Assembly (NCBI GenBank): GCA_037447655.1
Contig: JBBHKE010001785.1
Location: forward strand, 62,001 to 126,000
DNA: 64,000 bases
Direction of reading: 5' to 3'
Origin: Zygnema cylindricum
Lineage: Eukaryota; Streptophyta; Zygnematophyceae; Zygnematales; Zygnemataceae
Under the pieces are notes generated by a model, which searched no databases, was not told where the DNA came from, and was given only the letters and a program-made list of their open reading frames with translations. Below, in pieces: positions 1-9,517 of the stretch. How positions within the stretch are numbered: the stretch's first letter is position 1; the number at the start of each line of letters is the position of its first letter. Made by a program: the position numbers and the translations under genes.

Positions 1-2
1 CC

Positions 3-113
3 AGTTCCTTGCTAATGAATGGCGACCTATCAATTTTCGAGGAAGAAATGTTGGGCACACCTCTGATATCGGGTGTCGGGCGATCTGGCGCTTTTGTGAA
101 ACCGGTAGATTGA
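3..113 (+). CDS. possible C-terminal exon of a host gene (partial)
   Basis: An open frame of 36 codons enters from the left edge and stops at TGA 111-113. The end reads ...LGTPLISGVGRSGAFVKPVD. Composition looks like normal protein (mixed hydrophobic and acidic residues) and the sequence after the stop is T-rich like a 3' UTR. I do not recognise the family. It matches none of the retroelement proteins in the window, so it may be the only host exon here; chance openness over 36 codons cannot be excluded. Confidence 0.35.
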   Translation, partial: SSLLMNGDLSIFEEEMLGTPLISGVGRSGAFVKPVD

Positions 114-369
114 ATATGGTTCACTGTTGTAGTTGTAGTTCAAATTTGTGTCTTGTTTAATTTCTTATGTACGGCTGTTTAGTTTCGTTCTAGTACTTCT
201 GTAGTGCTTTGTTGACGTCGTTATACAGGCGCGCATTTGCTCTTTCAGTGTTCGTTACCCACGGTTCTTAGATGTCTGTTTCATTCTAAGTGTTTAGTGG
301 TATAGTGAGAGTGATAAAGAGTATATCTTTTTTTGGTAAGAAAAACCTTCGTGTGGAACAAATTGGTTT
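114..369. other. no gene seen; possible 3' UTR or junction to element A
   Basis: T-rich sequence after the stop of the partial frame. No retroelement protein homology is seen before about 370, where RNase H sequence of element A starts. No LTR or target duplication for the left end of A was found, so A is truncated here. Confidence 0.4.
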
Positions 370-837
370 CTATTGCAGTGCTCTAATGTGTGCGTGTGTC
401 TTATTGTATCCGCTTGCCTTTTGTGCATTTTGGTATTTCTATCGAGCAGAGCAAGAGGCCATGTACTCAGCCTCCATTGTGGACTGAGCAACAACCTTTT
501 GATGCTTGCTATTCCAACAACAAGCCCCATTCCCAACATAAAACACATACCCAAAAGTACACCTCCTCATCGGAGCATCCCCATAATTGGCATCACTCCA
601 AGTTCTATTGGAGTGCTCTAATGTGTGCGTGTGTCTTATTGTGTCCGCTTGCCTTTTGTGTATTTTGGCATTTCTATCGAGCAGAGCATGAGGCCATGTA
701 CTCAGCCTCCATTGTGGACTGAGCAACAACCTTTTGATGCTTGCTGTTCCAACAACAAGCCCTATTCCCAACATACAACACATACCCAAAAGTACACCTC
801 CTCATCGGAGCATCCCCATAATTGGCATCACTCCAAG
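370..837 (-). repeat. tandem duplication (234 bp unit, two copies) in RNase H of element A
   Basis: Positions 370-603 and 604-837 are near-identical direct copies with period 234. Each holds, on the minus strand, the RNase H stretch from YGDAPMRRCTFGY to MEAEYMASCSA, followed by about 70 bp of unrelated sequence rich in TGTG. The duplication breaks the end of the pol gene. Confidence 0.85.
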
Positions 838-3660
838 TGGTGATGTTAGAATTATCCCCCCCAAAATAGAACCGTAGATCTCTTGTTCGCCGCTATATCA
901 GGACGCGTACAATTCATAAAATATGTCAAGCTACTAACAACCTGTTTGTAAGGAATATTTTGCATAAACTCTCTTTCGTTCGGTCATAAATCATCATCCA
1001 AGACCTTAACTCCCCTTTTTGAACTCCCCTCATTTCCTTTATTTTGGTCCATCGGAGTTGTACAACTATTTGCCTTATTCATTTGAAATTTCTCAACCAT
1101 GTTTCCGATTGCCTCCTTTTGAGTTAATCTAATTATTTTCTTCTATCTATCCCTCTCCATTTGAATTCCCAAAATATATTTTGCTTTTCCCAAATCCTTC
1201 ATTTCAAATCTACTCTTTAGATCCCTTTTCAGTTCATTAGTTTTCTTCATTGATTAACTTAAAACAAGCAAATTATCAATATAGATTGCAATGAAAAGAA
1301 TACCTTCCTCATCTTAAAAGAGATAGATGGAATGATCCGAGCTGATTGGGATATACCCCAAGTTCGTCAAAAAATTGTCTAGTTTCTTGTTCCATTGGCG
1401 AAGAGCCTGCTTCAGTCCATAAAGAAACTTTATCAATCCGTACACCTTGCTTTCTTCTCCTTTCTCCACAAATCCTTCCGGCTGCTGCATGAAGATCTGT
1501 TATTCCAATTCTCCGTGCAAGAAAGTTGTTTTAATGTCCATCTGGTGCACTTCCTTGTCTTCTGTTGCCGCCAAACGAAGTAGAATTCGGATGGAGGGAA
1601 ATCTAACAAGGGGCTCAAAGGTCTCATTATAATCGTTTTTCTTTTGAGTGAACCCTTTTGCCACTAATCTAGCCTTGTACCTCTCAATAGTGTTGTTCGG
1701 GTTGAGTTTAAGCTTAAAAACCCACATGCATCCAATCGGTTCTCTGTCCGGTGGACAGTCCACCATCTCCCATGTATTTGCTTCCATAATGGAAGCCATT
1801 TCATCATTGATAGCTATCATCCACCTACTCTTTTCCGCACTATTATTTTCTTCCGAATAAGTTTGTTGTTCACTCAAATGGGACAGCTTAGTAATCTTAT
1901 TATTCACTTATCTTTCTTGAAGTCTCTTTTTGCTTCTCCCCCCTCGTTCAAAATCCGATGCCGGAATGGAGGGTAATCTCGGATTTCTCCAAATAACTTC
2001 ATCTTCTCCCTTATCTGTGGAGTCCATCTCCGGTCTTTCTCCCCTAACCGTGGAGTCCATTTTCGGTCTTTCCTCGTCCGCCTCTTCGGTTTGAACAGGA
2101 AACTGTGGCTCCAAGAGAGAGTCATTCTCGGTCAGATTTTTCCCTTCATCCGCAATGTCCGCCTGAACCGAAGTTCTGTTAAGAGAATCTGAATCTAACT
2201 CACTTTTGGATTCAACTCTAATTCTGACCGGTTTAGTATATTTAAAGGGATCTACCAACTTTCCTTCATCAAAACTACCTAGTGTTTCACTAGGATGATA
2301 TATTCTTTCTCGAAATCATATCTTGCCTTTGTTTTCATCATATCAGTAAGTACCCGACTTTAACCTAACAACTTCAATCAGATTTTTTAAATACTAGACA
2401 AAAGCTTGACTTAGAACACCTCTGGTGTGAGATAGGATTTTCTCAGTCTATCTTTCATAGGTGTTTGACCTTTCACCGTCTATGTAAGGACTATTCTTAG
2501 GAAATATGATTCATAACCGCCCGAAGCCTTTTCTTATCTTTTGTCAGATAACATACTACGGGCACTATCACTTAATGTAGGTTAGTCTTGGCTGCAGTTT
2601 GTTTGAGTGGAGCGATTAGCGGTGTCAACCTTCCTCTTTCAAAAATCCCAAATTGATTAGGGTATATTCCTGGTATCTCTCCTCACTCTCTTTATAAACC
2701 TCATAAGCTTTATACTGTTGAAATGGTTTGGTTTTCAGTTTTTTTTCAAATGAATCAAAATGCCAGTCGATTCTCGGTGTTGGCGTAAATCTTTTCCCTC
2801 GACCGACAAAACTTTGGCCGGTCCCCATATGTCAGTATGAACTAGTATTAGGACCTTTTCACCTTTATAATTTGCGGTTTTTGGGAAAGGTAATATGTGA
2901 GCCTTACCTCGAGCACATCCACTACAGGAATCGAAGGTCTCATTATCCCCAAAATGAATTCCCTCAACTTCACCCATTTTTTTCATGTCTTTCAATCTCT
3001 CTAGATGCACATGCCCAATATTTTATGCCAAATCATCGAGTCACTTACACCAACATAGTAAACCCACGTCTTTCCACTACTCAAATTTAGCCTAAATATT
3101 CATTGGCTATCCTTTTCAGCTGTGAAATATACTTCATCCTCATAGCTAGCAACAAAGTCTCCTTTCTTAGTACTAGTTTCAAAACCCTTAGCATCTATGA
3201 CCGACGTAGAGATAAGGTTTTTGTTCAACTCTAGAATAAAATGAACATCGGAGAAAGTGACTATGGATGTCTTGCCTTCAACTAAGACTTTCAGATCCAC
3301 AGATCCCACTAAGCTAGTGGTCACTATTCTCCCATCCCCATACTCTATCTCTACTGTAGGGATCTTTCTCATTTTAGTAGACATATGTTTCTCTTTACAC
3401 ATGCATAGAGGCACCTGAGTTAATGATCGAACCTTCTTCGAAAGCTTCTTTCACTCCGCCGAAGGCATAGTTGTGTTTCCTTGAAATCTCCGGCTCCGTT
3501 TTCACCTCCAACTCCTCGTTGAGGAGGAGTTCTCTATCATCCTCATCGGGATCCTCTCCCGTTACTTGTGTTGCCACAAGTGCCTTCTTCTTCCCTCTGG
3601 CCGATCCACCAATCTTCCCCTCATTGAGTCTCAACTCTGTCAATCTGGTACACTCCGCCA
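838..3660 (-). pseudogene. element A pol remnant (protease, integrase, RT)
   Basis: Read right to left. The protease start has NSGA where the family has DSGA, so the catalytic Asp is lost. Next come the His/Cys integrase domain (around 2735-3010, CSGCARGKAH), a degraded integrase core (about 2270-2830), an acidic linker (1908-2258), the RT fingers and palm (1500-1907, including FKLKLNPNNTIERYKARLVAKGF), and the RT active site at 1272-1283 reading YIDN instead of YVDD. Frameshifts and stops separate every part. Lost catalytic residues in both enzymes show no current function. Confidence 0.85.
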
Positions 3661-4300
3661 TGTAATGTCACGACTTCTTACAAAAATAACAAAGCCCTTT
3701 ATAGGGCATAGATCCGGATACATCCGATTTGTTTCCTCTCCCTCCACCAAAGTTTCTATAAGGTTTTTTAGAATCCTGGTTCCCCCAGTCAGTTCCAGCA
3801 GCCAATGCTTTAACACTCTTTCCTCCTCTTCAAATCTCAATTTTGCTTTCCCGATTGAAAATCATCCCAACAACAAAGTTCCAGATCCATCGATGATCTG
3901 GCAAATCTTGCATCCTGTTAATGATGTTTTCATTATCATCTAGCAGTTTCATTAGAAAAGTATTCACCTTTCCTTTCTCAGTCTTCGTTTTCCTGCACTC
4001 TCCAACTCCATAAACAATCCAGACAAGTCAAAAATCAAGCATTTTCCCTCCTTTGTAAACATATGCTTGCACCTTCTGATCAGCCAACTTCTGCTGCTGA
4101 ATGGTAACTTTCTTGTAAATATTTACAAGAGTCTCCCACAGATCGACCGCCTTGTCCACATGTGGGTGAGGAGTAGCAATCGCTTTAGTAAGATGCCCGA
4201 GAATAAAATGAGTTGCCACTCTGTTGTTGAAATCCCTAATTTCAGTATCATTTGCCTCAGTTTTGGGAACAACCACTACCAGTGCCGATTCAGTAGCTAT

Positions 4301-5380
4301 TGATGTCCATAGCCATTTTCAGCCATGGATTTACCCTCGGAAGCACCAAAGACTACCCCAAAACAACCGAATTTGATTCCACTCAGAATTCTTCAGAATA
4401 ACCAAATCAAGCTGAAACTACTAAAACAGATATTTGCTAGGCCACTAAGTATTCCCACCAATTTTCATATAACAATACCAAACCGAATAATCACAACACT
4501 TAGTCAAAGTTGCAGAAAAACAGCTTGCCATAACTTAGAGAAATTTGACAAACTTCGCAATGAATCCCCAAGCAAATTAGACGTATAATAGGTCTGAAAA
4601 TTGGCCACAATATTTCCAGTTCAAAGAGAAACACACATGCAAAATTTCAGATAATTTTGCCAATAGAACTGAGAGAAATTCTTAGATGAAATTCCCAAAA
4701 TGGAGCAAAAACAATTTCTGTCCAAAATGGTTGCTTAGTCTAAAAATGACTAAGTCCTACAAATATATACTACAGCTTACTACTAACTGTACGAAGGCAT
4801 ACCAGCCTTACGTAATCAATCAACTACCTCAATTAATGTGAGTGTACCTGAGATCTACATTAATAATTAATACATAGGACAAAACATTGTTGAATATTTA
4901 CAAGTCTTACGAATTACGTCAAACGAATCTGGACCGTCCAAAATAAATATCATGGGATGGACGCAATTTCGGGTCCCTCACCAAACTGACGGCGCCGCCG
5001 TCCGTATCTCTTCTTCGGCACCCTTGATGTCGTGAAACATAATCACCAAAATCCACTTGGCGAAATGACATCACTCCATCCAAATTAGTCCGTACCGGCG
5101 ACGTACTTCTTCAAAAACATTCCAAATCGGATCGTTTCGCGATCCGCCGTACATTTGACTTATATATTCCGTACTTCTTCATTTACTTGTTCACGCTACC
5201 CACTTAGTTCCGTATATCCCAGAAACAATTAGTACCATTACTCCCCCAAATCCACAAATCCACTTGAACCTCCACAGTTAATCTAAATAGCATACGCATG
5301 AAATTTGCATACTTTACTCATGAACCAATCTGTACGCATAAAACGAAATACACGCACGAAACTAACTTTTCAAAACAAAA
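4301..5380 (-). mobile_element. probable solo LTR inserted in gag of element A
   Basis: A 1080 bp block absent from the aligned gag of element E. Removing it with one 5 bp flank restores the gag alignment. It starts with TG, is flanked by GCTAT (4296-4300) and ACTAT (5381-5385, one change), and has LTR-like content in the same order as the other minus LTRs (a CTAAGTCCTA stretch, then GTACGAAGG). The right terminus is AAAA rather than CA, so it has decayed. On the minus strand its end carries ATGGCTGAAAATGG, an LTR-borne start like those of the other elements. An A-tailed non-LTR insertion with duplication CTATTG is the alternative. Confidence 0.55.
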
Positions 5381-5640
5381 ACTATTGCTGTGAGTTTTTC
5401 ATTCCCTTCTCCTTCCCCTTGTCCAACACGATGCTCTGTCTAACTTCATCTATCACCTTTGCCTCCACATATTCTCTGAGAATCGAGCTCCTCTAACCCC
5501 TGGTGAAATTCCCAGATTTGCAAATAGCTGCCGCACACGACCACTCATAATAGCCCATAGTCGTTTTTCAATAAGTGCACCATTCTTCATAGTTTTCAAA
5601 TATATGAACCCCGTTCCATTGAAAATGGGCACCCTAGAGG

Positions 5641-5654
5641 GTGGGCCCATAACC
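5641..5654 (-). promoter_or_regulatory. primer-binding site of element A
   Basis: The minus strand reads GGTTATGGGCCCAC, adjoining the LTR end. It is complementary to the anticodon arm of plant-type initiator tRNA-Met and matches the site used by Drosophila copia apart from the last base. Confidence 0.9.
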
Positions 5655-6115
5655 TGTAATTTGTGACCTCCATTGGCCCATAGAATGTCCTGCTTATATG
5701 GAGCCTCGAGGATAATATTTGCCCCTTTGACTTTCGGACCAAATAAAAGTCACTCGGTAAGACAAGTGTTCCGACAAACCTTGCCCTTGTGAAAGCTTGG
5801 CTTCCTTGAGTAAGGCGCAAGAAGAATTCTGAATTTGCTCCCTTGAGCAGTAAGTTATGGCTGGCCAAAGATGGCCTATAAATATAAAAGGTCACCTAGA
5901 GAGAGGCGCCTCAAAAAATCTAAGTTCTTAAACTTCTACTCACAGCTACCTACCACTAAAGCCAAGGCCAATGGCAAGATTGAATAGTAAAAGAAGGTAC
6001 AGTGGCGGATGTACTTGTTGTACGACCATTGTACGACAAAGCCTTCTAATTGACGGACAGCTTGGGAGCGATGGTTCCTCCTCCTGTATTCTTTGGTGAC
6101 CAATGATATGCCGCC
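5655..6115 (-). repeat. element A 5' LTR, PBS-proximal part
   Basis: Starts TG next to the primer site and aligns with the 5' LTR of element E. A TATAAATATA stretch near 5877-5886 fits a minus-strand TATA box. It is interrupted at 6115 by solo LTR D, which duplicated CCGCC, and resumes at 11856. Confidence 0.85.
6111..6115. other. target-site duplication CCGCC of solo LTR D (left)
   Basis: CCGCC at 6111-6115 and again at 11856-11860, directly flanking D. Confidence 0.85.
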
Positions 6116-6205
6116 TGTAGAAACTAATGGTTTTAAAGTATTTTCTAGGTGTGAAAAGAAATAAAGAAGCCGAGGCAGTCTATCTCTAACTTCTCTCTCC
6201 AACTC

Positions 6206-6210
6206 TCAAA
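6206..6210. other. target-site duplication TCAAA of element B (left)
   Basis: TCAAA at 6206-6210 and 10896-10900 flank element B exactly. Confidence 0.9.
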
Positions 6211-6400
6211 TGAAACTCTGAGACCTTCATTGGCCCTCAGAGTATGCAGATCCAAAAGAAGCTAATCTAGATAGTGCCGACTCCAAGTTAATATAAACCC
6301 AAGTGACTGACCCCTTGACAGTCAGAACCCCAATATTGATTCACCCCTGTGAAATAACACTTTCTGTGTGCTCAGTTCCACCACAGAATGCAAAGTTAGA

Positions 6401-6500
6401 ATATGAGATTTGGACACATTCACCCACTTTGACTTTCCCTTAGAAATACAATATGAGATTTGGACACATTCACCCACTTTGACTTTCCCTTAGAAATACA
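6401..6500. repeat. 50 bp tandem duplication inside element B LTR
   Basis: 6401-6450 is repeated exactly at 6451-6500. The same duplication is in the other LTR (9688-9787), so it predates insertion. Confidence 0.9.
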
Positions 6501-7373
6501 ACCACCCTGGCAGACAAAAACTCTGACCGACTACACCCCTGTGTAGCCTGGACTCCCCTGAGTCCGCAGCAAAAAGAATCACTGAAAATGGTCAAGTAAA
6601 TTGATCGTTATGGCTGGCCAAAGTTTGCCATTTATACAAGGTGCTCTCTAGGAGAGGCAGCTACCTACAGAAATATTCTAAGTCCTAAACCCCTCTTTAA
6701 ACCCTCTAGTACTGAGGTACGGACCAATCACATTACTGTATAGTACACAAAGGTACAGATGGCGGTGTACCTTCTGTACGGTCATCGTACAACATGGCTA
6801 AAAAGCCAACAAATGTCCTATCCGGATTCGCTCTTATAATCTCCGGAATTCTTGCCTCCAAATCTTATCTCTCCACGTGGCGCCAGGTCACGCCGCGTCA
6901 TAAAAAAGGTACCGTACGAGAAAGTACAAGTGCCGGAGTACTTTATGTACGTACATTGTACGATGTGGCCATAGTGCGACATTTGTCATTCCCGGATTTG
7001 TTTTCTGCCGTTCCGGAAATTACGTAATCCCGTACGATGTTGCCACGTGTCATCCGGAGTGGCGGCGACTGCAAACCGCCAAATTATCCTTTCGCGTAGC
7101 CGGCGCTAATCACGACCGTCCGATGTATTTCGGCATTCAATTGTAGCCGTTGAAAATTGGTGCGCGGTATTTGTTTCGCTATCGAAACAAATGTGCGGTA
7201 TCCGTTCCGTCCCCGTACTGTACTCCGTACTAAACTAAACTGTCTCTATGTACTAAATATCGTAACCCAGTTAAATGGAAAATCCTATCTATAACTATTT
7301 AAATATTTATCAAACCTTATATGTACTAGCACTAGTCCTAGACTAAATGGACAAAGCTAACGACTATTGGACG

Positions 7374-7427
7374 TTTGACGGACGGTAGGTACCAGGATCA
7401 ATTCCTGGGTCCGTCAAATATATTTTT
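7374..7427 (+). promoter_or_regulatory. tRNA-like cassette in element B 3' LTR
   Basis: On the strand opposite the element: TTTGACGGAC (7374-7383) pairs with GTCCGTCAAA (7409-7418), 10 bp. Inside, after an 8-base connector GGTAGGTA, lies CCAGG-ATCAATT-CCTGG (7392-7408), a 5 bp stem with a 7-base loop joined directly to the outer stem, as T-arm and acceptor stem are joined in tRNA. TTTTT follows at 7423-7427. The T-arm resembles initiator tRNA-Met, including A at loop position 1. Function is unknown. Confidence 0.7.
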
Positions 7428-7608
7428 GGTAAACATACCTATGATCTATTCCTGTCTCTCTGGAAAGCTTAGGCAGACATGGCTCTAGCTCCCTCTCCAG
7501 CCATCAGTGACTACGACAAGTGTGGGGGCTTGGAGAAGGGAGTCAGAGGCAGACTGCCTCTACTCTTTTCTATCTAACAAAGACCTAGAAAATACCCAAA
7601 TATCAACA

Positions 7609-7624
7609 CTCCCCTTATTTTCTA
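7609..7624 (-). promoter_or_regulatory. polypurine tract of element B
   Basis: The minus strand reads AGAAAATAAGGGGAG directly upstream of the 3' LTR, the expected plus-strand DNA primer. The same tract adjoins the 3' LTR of C and G and, with small changes, E and H. Confidence 0.85.
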
Positions 7625-7825
7625 GTCTACTTCCTTTCAACTCTTACAAACAAAATAAACAAAACACTCCCTCCCCTTTTTCCTTTTTCTTTTCTTTTTC
7701 CTTTTATATAACTTAAGAAATATGCTCTCGTATTTAAAACACTGCATTAGATGAAATGAAATTATAATTGCATCACACATTTCATTTAGCATCCCACTTA
7801 TCATAAATCCGAGCAAAGATTTTAT

Positions 7826-8116
7826 CTACCTTATCTCTTTTCTATCCACACTAAATCCACTTTCCCTCTTGCAATTCAAACAACCAGCCCCATCTCCAAT
7901 CTGCAACACACACTCTGAGGCTAACCCTTTTACAGGCACACCTTCATAAATACCATCACTCCCTTTAGTGAGGTCAAACCCATTACCCCCAAAACATGAA
8001 CTTTCCTCACTCTCTCCCATGGATTTCTTTCCACTCTCACTTTCTAAATTTATTCCCAATAAACATTTCTCCTCCCCTAAACCTTTCATTAAGTATTCCT
8101 CTTCTTCCTTATCCTT
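7826..8116 (-). CDS. element B distal open frame, unknown
   Basis: Continues in the same frame as gag after a TAA at 8117-8119. About 90 codons rich in Gly, Glu, Ser and Lys. One stretch (LQIGDGAGCLNCK) faintly recalls the RNase H motif LYVGDGACCWSSK of sister elements, so this may be a shrunken remnant of the pol end, but the match is too short to be sure. No domain recognised. Confidence 0.35.
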   Translation of the reverse strand, partial: KDKEEEEYLMKGLGEEKCLLGINLESESGKKSMGESEESSCFGGNGFDLTKGSDGIYEGVPVKGLASECVLQIGDGAGCLNCKRESGFSVDRKEIR

Positions 8117-8374
8117 TTAAACTCCTAGTTTCACTTCTCCCCTTTCCTCGGAATCCGTTGAAGTCTCCTTTTCCGACCAGTTTTCTTTTTCAAAAATATC
8201 TAAGAAATTCTCCGCATTATTTTTATTTTTCCCTTTTTCAATAATTGGTCCTAGATCCGACTTACTCATTTCTAAGTCATACTTTCTACACTCCTTGAAA
8301 TCCACATCATGTCTAACTCCCTCAAGTACCTCCCTTCCTTTTACTTCTCTAATACCTCCAAAAGCACACTGTTG
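8117..8374 (-). CDS. element B acidic frame after gag stop, unknown
   Basis: Directly downstream of the gag TGA (8375-8377) the same frame stays open for about 86 codons to a TAA. It begins QQCAFGG, matching the QKCAYGG segment that precedes the protease in element C, then diverges before the DSGA site into a Lys/Glu/Asn-rich region. Readthrough of the TGA would give a C-terminally extended Gag. Whether it is translated is not shown. Confidence 0.45.
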   Translation of the reverse strand, partial: QQCAFGGIREVKGREVLEGVRHDVDFKECRKYDLEMSKSDLGPIIEKGKNKNNAENFLDIFEKENWSEKETSTDSEERGEVKLGV

Positions 8375-9517
8375 TCATCGTGGAATTTCCGTGTACTTTT
8401 CTTTCTTCTCCATTCTACCGATGTGAAGAAGCTCCAAAACTTTTTCATCCTCTTTCTCCTCTTCCCCTTCTTCCTCCTCATTCACACTCCAACTTCTAAG
8501 TTCTTCCAAACGAGGACACTCCTCCATATAGTGACCCGGTTTCCTACAAGCGAAGCAAACCCCTTGTTTCAAAGCTCCCCTTTCTTTTCCTCTCCTTCTC
8601 TTTCCACCAAAGTTCCGATAAGGTTTACCTTTGTCTTTCTTCCTCTCATCACGCTTCCGCTCGTCACCGCCATTCCTCTCATCACGCTTCCGCCAATCAC
8701 CACCAGCTGTAAATGCAGTCACCCTTTCACTTCCCCTACGAAGCTCCAAAGTGCTTTCCCTCACAAGTATTATCCCCATGGTAACGCTCCAAGTCCACGA
8801 GGAGCCATCCATTTCCTGCATACGGTAAATGATGTCTTCGTACTCATCCGGGAGTTTCATTATTAGAGTATTAATCTTTCTCTCCTCAGATTCTACATAT
8901 CCCGCACTAGCAAGCTCAACATATAATGCAGCAATATCATTGCAAAACTCTATCATGCTACCGCCTTTATAAACATAGGCCTCTATTTCTTGTTTCACTA
9001 ATTGCTGCCTCTGTATAGTCTCACTCTTATAAATCTGAATTAGTGCTTCCCATATTTTTGAAGACTTGGTTAGACTTAAAAGAGTGATAGCTATGGACTT
9101 AGACACATATCTAAGTATGAGATGTTTTGCTATAGTGTTTTTATAATCCCATATTTTTCTATCATTTTCTTCAGTTTTAATCCCTACAAGTGGTACCATA
9201 GCCGAGAGCCTAGCTCCCCTCACCATAGGTGTCCCTTTTTCCTTCTCCCCTATTTCCCCATCCACGGAAAGATTCTTCCCTTCACCTTCCGTTGCATCTG
9301 AGCTCCGGATGATATTCTGGGCAGCCTCAGATGAATCTCCATAGTAAGCTCCTCCAAGCCAGGTGGCGGACATATCACTTGTCTCGAAACAATTCCCCAT
9401 AAGTGCTTCTCGAAAAAGCAATCCCGCCATTGTAAACTCCCAATAAGCGAAGTCTGTTCCATCGAACATAGGCACCCTAGATGGTGGGCCCATAACCTGA
9501 AACTCTGAGACCTTCAT
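8375..9517 (-). CDS. gag: element B Gag (380 aa), intact
   Basis: Structural protein forming the virus-like particle and packaging element RNA. The ATG (complement of 9515-9517) lies 20 bases inside the 5' LTR, and residues 8-13 (VMGPPS) are encoded by the primer site. The copia Gag core follows (about residues 110-240, including KSSKIWEALIQIYKS), then a basic Arg/Lys-rich stretch, and a complete CCHC zinc knuckle CFACRKPGHYMEEC near residue 325. It stops at TGA just where the family continues towards protease. The longest clean Gag frame in the window, it could serve in trans with enzymes from another element. Confidence 0.9.
   Translation of the reverse strand: MKVSEFQVMGPPSRVPMFDGTDFAYWEFTMAGLLFREALMGNCFETSDMSATWLGGAYYGDSSEAAQNIIRSSDATEGEGKNLSVDGEIGEKEKGTPMVRGARLSAMVPLVGIKTEENDRKIWDYKNTIAKHLILRYVSKSIAITLLSLTKSSKIWEALIQIYKSETIQRQQLVKQEIEAYVYKGGSMIEFCNDIAALYVELASAGYVESEERKINTLIMKLPDEYEDIIYRMQEMDGSSWTWSVTMGIILVRESTLELRRGSERVTAFTAGGDWRKRDERNGGDERKRDERKKDKGKPYRNFGGKRRRGKERGALKQGVCFACRKPGHYMEECPRLEELRSWSVNEEEEGEEEKEDEKVLELLHIGRMEKKEKYTEIPR
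9484..9497 (-). promoter_or_regulatory. primer-binding site of element B
   Basis: The minus strand is GGTTATGGGCCCAC, complementary to initiator tRNA-Met anticodon arm, directly after the LTR CA. Confidence 0.93.

Larger units (their letters stand above)
3640..5673 (-). pseudogene. element A gag remnant, interrupted by a solo LTR
   Basis: The Gag core (UBN2-type copia Gag) is at 4028-4295 and the N-terminal part at 5386-5673. A CCHC knuckle remnant lies near 3660-3720. The ATG is inside the LTR (complement of 5671-5673), as in sister elements, but one base is missing before the primer site, so the ATG of the LTR and the MGPPSRVP frame are out of register. The solo LTR at 4301-5380 splits the gene. 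Confidence 0.8.
6211..7608 (-). repeat. element B 3' LTR (1398 bp)
   Basis: Bounded by TG (6211) and CA (7608). In plus order it holds a leader palindrome (6550-6565), a minus-strand TATA box (complement of 6630-6636), G-box motifs (CCACGTGG near 6874, CCACGTGT near 7040), the palindrome at 7170-7191, the tRNA-like cassette at 7374-7427 and the conserved block at 7505-7526. The TATA position puts the transcript start a few hundred bases before the LTR end, so most of the LTR is U3. Confidence 0.92.

Noticed and set aside
370-837. CRISPR-like or satellite array
   Set aside because: Only two units, 234 bp, of retroelement origin; the window is eukaryotic.
7826-8089. RNase H remnant in element B
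   Set aside because: Similarity to LYVGDGACCWSSK is limited to about a dozen residues; listed as unknown frame instead.
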